A stretch of 6,489 bases of DNA from CAYFUG01 sp964346295 (lineage in GTDB: Bacteria > Patescibacteriota > Minisyncoccia > Moranbacterales > DUUL01). Both the position numbers and the translations under genes were made by a program. The notes beneath the pieces are model-generated. The model saw nothing but the letters and a program-made list of their open reading frames with translations. It ran no database searches and had not been told where the DNA came from. Each line of letters begins with the position of its first letter. Position 1 is the stretch's first letter. Positions 4,712-6,489 of the stretch are shown here, piece by piece. The stretch lies in NCBI GenBank assembly GCA_964346295.1, contig CAYFUG010000029.1, positions 1 through 6,489 on the forward strand, written 5' to 3'.

Positions 4712-6307
4712 ATGAATAAAAACAATTCTTTGAAGGTAAAAATCGATATTCCCGGACCTGTTTCACTGGCCTTGGGCAGATTATTGATTGCCTCCAAAGA
4801 GGTTTTTGTTGTGGGGGGATGTGTAAGAGATGTTTTGTTGGGCAAAAAACCTCAAGACTGGGATCTTACTACTAATGCAAAACCAGAGGAGTTGTTAGAA
4901 ATTTTTCCCCAGGGTAAGTATCAAAACGACTTTGGTACAGTAATTGTTCCCTGGAAGTATCTTTTGGATATTGACAATGTTTCACGTGAAACAATTAAGC
5001 CTGATTTTCTTGAGAAAGTTAATTCTGGCGATAACTTGGAAATCACCACCTACCGAATCGAAGCCCGCTATTCTGATCGGAGACATCCCGATCGGGTAAG
5101 TTTTGCCGACAGCATTGAAGAAGATCTTGCCCGCAGGGATTTTACCATTAATGCAATGGCATTAAGACCCGATACAGCTTTTTTGGTTAATTTGGAAAGG
5201 TTTTTAAGAGAGGACGCCTTAATAAATGATTGCGAGTTTGAGATGGAGTTATTGGACTTATTTCAAGGACGAAAAGATTTGAAGGAGAAGCTCGTAAGGT
5301 CAGTAGGGAGTCCTTGGGAGCGTTTTGATGAAGATGCATTACGAATGATGAGGGCAGTACGTTTTGCTTGTCAATTAGGGTTTGAGGTAGAAAGAGCTAC
5401 TCGAGAGGCTATTTTAAGTAATCAATCTAAATTACGGTTTGTTTCCCAGGAGCGTATTCGTGACGAGTTAATTAAGATTTTAACCTCTCCTCAGCCTGCT
5501 CAGGGAATTCGGTTACTAGATGAAGTGGGGCTTTTGGTAAGGATTTTACCGGAGGTTGCTAAAGCCAAGGGGGTTAGGCAGAATAAGCATCACTACTTTG
5601 GACCCTTTAATACGGTTTTTGCTCATATGGTGGCAAGCCTAGAAAAGTGTCCTTCGGAAAAACTGACAGTGCGATTAGCTGCTTTATTGCACGATGTGGG
5701 CAAGCCTCCCACTAAAAGAGGTCAAGGCAAAGAGGCTACTTTTCACGGCCATGAATATGTGGGAGCTAAAATGACTCAAAAGACCCTAGAATATCTCAGG
5801 TTTCCTCGAAAGACGATTGAAAAGGTGATTTTACTAGTAAAGAATCACATGTTTTATTATAATGTAGATGAAGTGGGAGAGGCTGGAGTAAGGAGATTAG
5901 TGAGAAAGGTAGGTTTAGAAAATATCCAAGACTTATTGGATGTAAGGATTGCTGATCGGTTAGGAAGCGGCGTTCCCAAGGCAGTGCCTTATAAACTCCG
6001 GCACTTTCAGTTTATGGTGGACAAAGTTTCCCAGGACCCTTTAAGTGTTAAGCAATTAGTTATTAATGGCCGGGATCTAATAAGAGAACTAGGCCTATCT
6101 CCTGGTCCTAGGATTGGAGCAATTCTAGAAGTGTTACTTTCTCGGGTACTAGATAATCCCAGCCTCAATAGAAAAGACCAATTATTAAATCTTGCTAAAG
6201 AGTTAGAAAAACAAGATTTGTCACAGCTTCGTAAAGAAGCTAAGAAGGAGATTGAAAAAGAAAAGCAGAGTAAAGAAAAGCAAATCAAAAAAAGGCACCA
6301 TGTTTAA
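4712..6307 (+). CDS. cca: tRNA nucleotidyltransferase (CCA-adding enzyme) with HD domain
   Basis: This enzyme adds CCA (or its terminal A) to tRNA 3' ends, using CTP and ATP without a template. The 531-residue product starts with a class II nucleotidyltransferase head: GGCVRD (35-40), the metal-binding DWD (49-51), EITTYR (110-115) and RRDFTINAMA (141-150). The RNA-binding part has RFDEDALRMMRAVRF (204-218) and ERIRDEL (248-254). An HD phosphohydrolase-type domain follows, with H305, HD at 327-328, H345/H347, H379 and D415. The last 30 residues are a Lys/Glu-rich, probably helical tail. Residues about 84-108 form an insertion compared with typical family members, and this loop contains parS site 7. 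The ATG at 4712 directly follows parS site 6, with no Shine-Dalgarno; TTG at 4730 is a weaker alternative. CCA-adding and A-adding specificity cannot be separated by eye, but neither nearby tRNA encodes CCA. Confidence 0.95.
   Translation: MNKNNSLKVKIDIPGPVSLALGRLLIASKEVFVVGGCVRDVLLGKKPQDWDLTTNAKPEELLEIFPQGKYQNDFGTVIVPWKYLLDIDNVSRETIKPDFLEKVNSGDNLEITTYRIEARYSDRRHPDRVSFADSIEEDLARRDFTINAMALRPDTAFLVNLERFLREDALINDCEFEMELLDLFQGRKDLKEKLVRSVGSPWERFDEDALRMMRAVRFACQLGFEVERATREAILSNQSKLRFVSQERIRDELIKILTSPQPAQGIRLLDEVGLLVRILPEVAKAKGVRQNKHHYFGPFNTVFAHMVASLEKCPSEKLTVRLAALLHDVGKPPTKRGQGKEATFHGHEYVGAKMTQKTLEYLRFPRKTIEKVILLVKNHMFYYNVDEVGEAGVRRLVRKVGLENIQDLLDVRIADRLGSGVPKAVPYKLRHFQFMVDKVSQDPLSVKQLVINGRDLIRELGLSPGPRIGAILEVLLSRVLDNPSLNRKDQLLNLAKELEKQDLSQLRKEAKKEIEKEKQSKEKQIKKRHHV
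4978..4993. promoter_or_regulatory. parS site 7, inside cca
   Basis: Exact parS core in coding sequence, from the third base of codon 89 (Asn) through codon 94 and read as VSRET. It lies in a variable loop between the conserved FGTVIVP and EITTYR segments of the enzyme, where extra residues should be tolerated. Confidence 0.96.
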
Positions 6308-6434
6308 TTGGTCTTAAGAACTTGATTTTTATTTTAGGCTAACCTAAAATCAGTGAAGTCAGATTTTAGAAGTTTAATTCCAGAAGAGATTGATAAGATT
6401 AATTCAGGGCAGGAGTAGGTTGATAGAATCAAGT

Positions 6435-6450
6435 TGGCTCTAGACTACCA
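6435..6450 (-). repeat. Dispersed 16-bp repeat, inverted copy
   Basis: TGGCTCTAGACTACCA is the exact reverse complement of positions 40-55. It overlaps the left arm of the hairpin at 6440-6471. Confidence 0.5.
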
Positions 6451-6471
6451 CTTCCAAAAGTGCTAGTCTAG
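6440..6471. repeat. Imperfect hairpin, 14-bp arms with CTAGACTA ends
   Basis: CTAGACTACCACTT (6440-6453) pairs with AAGTGCTAGTCTAG (6458-6471) at 13 of 14 positions around loop CCAA. GGATTATG follows rather than a T run, so it is not a standard terminator. Both ends contain CTAG, a tetranucleotide often scarce in bacteria. Confidence 0.6.
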
Positions 6472-6489
6472 GATTATGAATAAACAAAT

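Larger units (their letters stand above)
6308..6489. other. Region after cca with inverted repeats, no clear gene
   Basis: ATTTTAGG (6331-6338) and CCTAAAAT (6343-6350) form a perfect 8-bp stem. CTAAAATC (6344-6351) can instead pair with GATTTTAG (6362-6369), so the two stems exclude each other. Neither is followed by a T run. From 6338 to 6463 one frame reads coding-like text (for example FRSLIPEEIDKINSGQE), broken by TAG at 6416-6418; it may be a gene remnant or chance. The region ends at the window edge. Confidence 0.35.

Noticed and set aside
5012..5037. Stretch in cca resembling the 24-bp oriC-side repeat (GAGAAAGTT then GATAACTT)
   Set aside because: It needs a gap and several mismatches and lies in coding sequence, so it is probably coincidence.
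6007..6288. Minus-strand 93-codon frame
   Set aside because: It is antisense to the cca C-terminal region and has no domain signature.
6354..6365. TGAAGTCAGATT, the inverse of AATCTGACTTCA in the parS tandem units
   Set aside because: A 12-bp match in a 6.5-kb window is expected about once by chance.
6476..6489. ATG near the right edge as the start of a next gene
   Set aside because: Only four codons are visible and the AGG before it is too close to act as a ribosome binding site.

Overview
The window is AT-rich bacterial DNA. It carries dnaA, two tRNA genes that do not encode CCA, a tRNA nucleotidyltransferase gene (cca), and seven perfect copies of the 16-bp ParB-binding site parS. dnaA together with clustered parS sites places it next to a bacterial chromosome origin. 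The organism cannot be named from the sequence. A standard genetic code fits the intact genes. A small-genome or Patescibacteria-like low-GC bacterium is possible, but that is only an impression.

Layout, left to right. Positions 1-544 hold no convincing gene. They contain an AT-rich stretch, a 24-bp direct repeat (two copies, 53 bp apart) carrying DnaA-box-like 9-mers, and a 49-bp almost perfect palindrome, so this is a candidate oriC. dnaA (545-1930) runs leftward. Between dnaA and tRNA-Ala lie two divergent promoters, each with a 17-bp spacer: one reads left into dnaA, the other right into tRNA-Ala(GGC) at 2116-2188. A hairpin terminator follows the tRNA. The first parS site is at 2407.

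Positions 2550-4276 are the wreck of a glycoside hydrolase family 1 gene, with several in-frame stops, frameshifts and deletions. About 600 bp of unrelated DNA sits inside it. That insert carries a second damaged reading frame (3390-3848), which weakly resembles a small alpha/beta hydrolase. This 2 kb of decaying DNA separates the lone parS from the other six.

Positions 4391-4993 hold six parS sites in about 600 bp. They lie on both sides of tRNA-Arg(CCU), in a tandem 39-bp duplication, directly against the cca start codon, and inside the cca coding sequence, where the site is read as V-S-R-E-T in an apparent insertion loop. cca (4712-6307) is intact. After it come short inverted repeats and a second copy, inverted, of a 16-bp sequence found at the left edge of the window.

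How the parts fit: DnaA would start replication nearby, and the parS cluster would load ParB and SMC to segregate the newly copied origin. The CCA-adding enzyme is needed because neither tRNA gene encodes its CCA tail. No parA, parB or dnaN is present in the window.
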